Source: Ectobacillus polymachus (GTDB taxonomy: Bacteria; Bacillota; Bacilli; Bacillales; Bacillaceae_G). Taken from it: 64,000 nt of DNA. Positions 61,773 through 64,000 of this stretch are shown here, one piece after another; position 1 is the first letter of the stretch; every line of letters starts with the position of its first letter. The notes beneath the pieces were generated by a model. It worked only from the letters and a program-made list of their open reading frames with translations, searched no databases and was not told the DNA's origin. The translations under genes and the position numbers were made by a program. The DNA lies in the NCBI RefSeq assembly GCF_048159605.1, contig NZ_JBLREB010000001.1, forward strand, positions 434,001 to 498,000. The letters run 5' to 3'.

Positions 61773-62498
61773 ATGGATTCTTCAATTAAGATTGATCATG
61801 TTAGCAGACATTTTGGAAAAAAGATCATTTTAGAAAATATTGATATGGAAATCGAGAGAGGACAAATTTATGGATTAATCGGACCTTCAGGAGCAGGAAA
61901 AACTACAATAGTAAAACTAATTGTAGGAATGGACAAGGCAAATGCTGGTGAGATTTATGTAATGGGTAACAAAATGCCTAACCTTAAAGTTTTACAGGAA
62001 ATCGGATATATGGCGCAATCGGATGCTTTGTATGCAACTTTAACAGCTGAAGAAAATTTGAAGTTTTTCGCTTCGCTTTTTAAACTAAATAAACAAGAAC
62101 AGAAATCTCGGATTGCCTATGCATCAGGTGTTGTAAATCTTACGAATGAATTATCAAAAAAAGTATCTGCATATTCTGGGGGAATGAAACGCCGTTTATC
62201 TCTCGCGATTGCATTGATTCAGGATCCTGCTATTCTTATTTTAGATGAGCCTACAGTTGGAATTGATCCAGAATTAAGAAAAGCAATTTGGGAAGAGCTG
62301 AAACGTTTGAAAGAAGAAAAAGGAAAAACGATTATTATTACAACGCATGTTATGGATGAGGCTGACAAGTGCGACAATCTAGCCATGGTTCGTGAAGGGC
62401 GTATTATTACAAGTGGATCACCAGAGGAATTAAAGGCTTTATATAAGGTAAACAGTTTAGAGGAAGTATTCATGCAGGCTGGAGGTGTAAATCAATGA
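61773..62498 (+). CDS. ABC-2 exporter ATP-binding protein
   Basis: 241-residue NBD. Walker A is GPSGAGKTT, signature YSGGMKRRLSLAIAL, Walker B ILILDEPTVGIDP, H-loop TTHVMDEA. First gene of a three-gene unit with permease and TetR regulator, behind a strong promoter. Likely drug exporter; substrate unknown. Four-bp overlap with the permease. Confidence 0.93.
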   Translation: MDSSIKIDHVSRHFGKKIILENIDMEIERGQIYGLIGPSGAGKTTIVKLIVGMDKANAGEIYVMGNKMPNLKVLQEIGYMAQSDALYATLTAEENLKFFASLFKLNKQEQKSRIAYASGVVNLTNELSKKVSAYSGGMKRRLSLAIALIQDPAILILDEPTVGIDPELRKAIWEELKRLKEEKGKTIIITTHVMDEADKCDNLAMVREGRIITSGSPEELKALYKVNSLEEVFMQAGGVNQ

Positions 62499-63547
62499 GA
62501 ACAGTAGCCTTAATCAAACGAATCATTTTAGAAATGGTAAGGGATAAACGTACATTGGCTTTATTGTTTTTTGCCCCTTTGTTAGTTTTATCACTTATGT
62601 ACTTTATTTTTAACAGTACCACCGCGAATCCAACATTAGGTGTATCAAATATTGATAATCATCTTGTCCAAACGTTGCAAAATGCCAACATTGATGTAAA
62701 GCAAGAAAGTACCGTAACCGCTGATACTGTTAAAAAAGAAGGCCTGGATGGAATCCTGCAAATGGAAGATGGCAAGTTCAAATTGACATTGAAAAATGAT
62801 GATCCCTCCACTGCCAAAGCATTGCAGATGAAGATTACACAAGCTATAGCTTCTCAAGCACAAGCTGCCCAAAATGTGAATATGGTTCAAGCAAATATAA
62901 AACAACCAAGCATTGACACACACTATGTGTATGGAAGTAAAGATACTACATTCTTCGATGTATTAGGTCCTGCACTCATTGCATTCTTTGTATTTTTCTT
63001 TGTGTTTCTTATATCAGGAATTGGTTTGTTACGTGAACGTACGACAGGTACGTTAGAGCGTTTAATGGCTACGCCAATTCGCAGAATGGAAATTATATTT
63101 GGCTATTTAATCGGGTACGGAATATTTGCTGTTATTCAAACGATTATCGTTGTTCTATATGCAGTAAAGGTTCTTGATATTACATTGGTAGGTTCTGTAT
63201 GGAATGTAATTTTAGTAAACCTGATTGTAGCTTTTGTAGCGTTATCATTAGGTATACTCTTATCTACCTTTGCATCTTCTGAATTTCAAATGATACAATT
63301 TATACCACTAGTTGTCATCCCACAAGTATTTTTTGCAGGAATTTTTCCGCTAAATGGAATGGCCGCTTGGTTGGTTTCGTTAGGAAAAGTGATGCCACTG
63401 TACTATGCTGCTGATGCTATAAAAGGAGTCATGTACAAAGGTGAAGGATTAGGTGATATAAGTAGGGATATAATGACACTTCTCCTATTCGTGGTTGTAT
63501 TTATCACCTTAAATGTATTTGTCATGAAAAAATATCGAAAACAATGA
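62495..63547 (+). CDS. ABC-2 family permease
   Basis: 350-residue ABC-2 membrane protein: one N-terminal TM helix, a large extracytoplasmic region, then five C-terminal helices with LLRERTTGTLERLMATPIRR, the ABC-2 amphipathic loop. Pairs with the preceding ATPase in a YhgE/DrrB-type exporter. Confidence 0.92.
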   Translation: MRTVALIKRIILEMVRDKRTLALLFFAPLLVLSLMYFIFNSTTANPTLGVSNIDNHLVQTLQNANIDVKQESTVTADTVKKEGLDGILQMEDGKFKLTLKNDDPSTAKALQMKITQAIASQAQAAQNVNMVQANIKQPSIDTHYVYGSKDTTFFDVLGPALIAFFVFFFVFLISGIGLLRERTTGTLERLMATPIRRMEIIFGYLIGYGIFAVIQTIIVVLYAVKVLDITLVGSVWNVILVNLIVAFVALSLGILLSTFASSEFQMIQFIPLVVIPQVFFAGIFPLNGMAAWLVSLGKVMPLYYAADAIKGVMYKGEGLGDISRDIMTLLLFVVVFITLNVFVMKKYRKQ

Positions 63548-63583
63548 TCAAGGTCAAACCTTTATACGAAGGTGGTGAACGAA

Positions 63584-64000
63584 ATGTCGGAAAATATTTT
63601 AGATAAAATCATTTCGCAGACAAAATTATCAAAGAAAACGACGGATAAGCAAAAGAAAATAGAAGAAACAGCTATTAAGATGTTTGCAGAAAAGGGCTAT
63701 GCTAACACATCAACGAGTGAAATTGCAAAAGCATCAGGAGTTGCAGAGGGGACCATCTTTCGTCATTACGGAACGAAAGATAATCTATTACTTTCCGTAT
63801 TACTTCCCTTTATAAAAGAGTTAATGCCAGCATTAATGCAAGAAGTAATAGATGAATTTTCACCAAAGAAATTTGATAGTTTTGAAATGTTTCTTAGAGA
63901 ATTATTAAAAAATCGAATGAAATTTATAAAAGAAAACAGAGAAATTTTCAAAATATTAGTAAAAGAACTGTTGTATCGTGATGATCTACGTAAGGAATTT
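63584..64000 (+). CDS. TetR/AcrR transcriptional regulator (partial, runs off the window)
   Basis: At least 139 residues are visible. A helix-turn-helix of TetR type is at about 25-70: AIKMFAEKGYANTSTSEIAKASGVAEGTIFRHYGTK. AAGGTGGTG precedes ATG 63584. It probably represses the exporter operon by binding the GTGAGTACTCAC palindrome upstream; the C-terminal ligand domain is cut off. Confidence 0.9.
   Translation, partial: MSENILDKIISQTKLSKKTTDKQKKIEETAIKMFAEKGYANTSTSEIAKASGVAEGTIFRHYGTKDNLLLSVLLPFIKELMPALMQEVIDEFSPKKFDSFEMFLRELLKNRMKFIKENREIFKILVKELLYRDDLRKEF

Overview
The window looks like a chromosomal segment of a low-GC, endospore-forming member of Bacillaceae close to the Bacillus cereus group. 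The evidence is AT-rich DNA, strong AAAGGAGG-type ribosome sites, an alpha/beta SASP gene, Spo0E and KinB-type sporulation signalling genes, a phaJ-phaP-phaQ / phaR-phaB-phaC class IV PHB cluster, dltXABCD, nrdIEF, and queCDEF behind a preQ1-I riboswitch. I cannot name the species. Layout: 1-8.1 kb is a type IV pilus operon (VanW-like end, PilB/GspE ATPase, PilT, PilC, one prepilin, prepilin peptidase, PilM, PilN, PilO) closed by a double terminator. 8.4-12.9 kb holds a SASP gene and the polyhydroxybutyrate cluster. 12.9-23.5 kb is mixed: a radical SAM protein, an MtnB-like pseudoenzyme, a polysaccharide deacetylase, a Spo0E-like protein, a histidine-kinase remnant, a MarR-pirin operon with twin operators, an M3 peptidase, a DinB-like protein and a KinB-like kinase. 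23.7-26.5 kb is the preQ1 operon. 27-41 kb has small unknown genes, an SPFH protein, nrdIEF, a quinone oxidoreductase, a methyltransferase, a CPBP protease-like protein with an AbrB-like tail, SseB, LD-carboxypeptidase and a nitronate monooxygenase. 42.1-42.4 kb holds an IS1182-like transposase remnant and a helically phased repeat array. 42.4-46.7 kb is dltXABCD. 46.9-64 kb holds an M20 peptidase, GNAT, a lysine permease under a lysine riboswitch, prfC, a VIT-family transporter with Fur-like boxes, a TsuA/YeeE-like transporter, a MacA/MacB-type efflux operon, an isochorismatase-fold protein, a YwaF-like membrane protein, and an ABC-2 exporter with its TetR regulator, cut by the window end. 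The main discovery is in queF. The gene appears broken, but the break is a 256-nt sequence with the full group I intron core (P1 with a U.G splice-site pair, P2, P4, P5, P6, P7, P8, P9 and terminal omega-G). Removing 25928-26183 restores a 165-residue QueF in frame, with the intron exactly after the catalytic cysteine codon. The transcript would therefore carry a preQ1 riboswitch at its 5' end and a guanosine-dependent ribozyme inside the gene for the enzyme that consumes preQ0 and makes preQ1. Secondary points are an intact MtnB homologue lacking its metal ligands, six TTTATCRACGAAA repeats at 20-21 bp spacing, a CPBP-AbrB domain fusion, twin MhqR-like operators, and a repeat-expanded PhaR tail.
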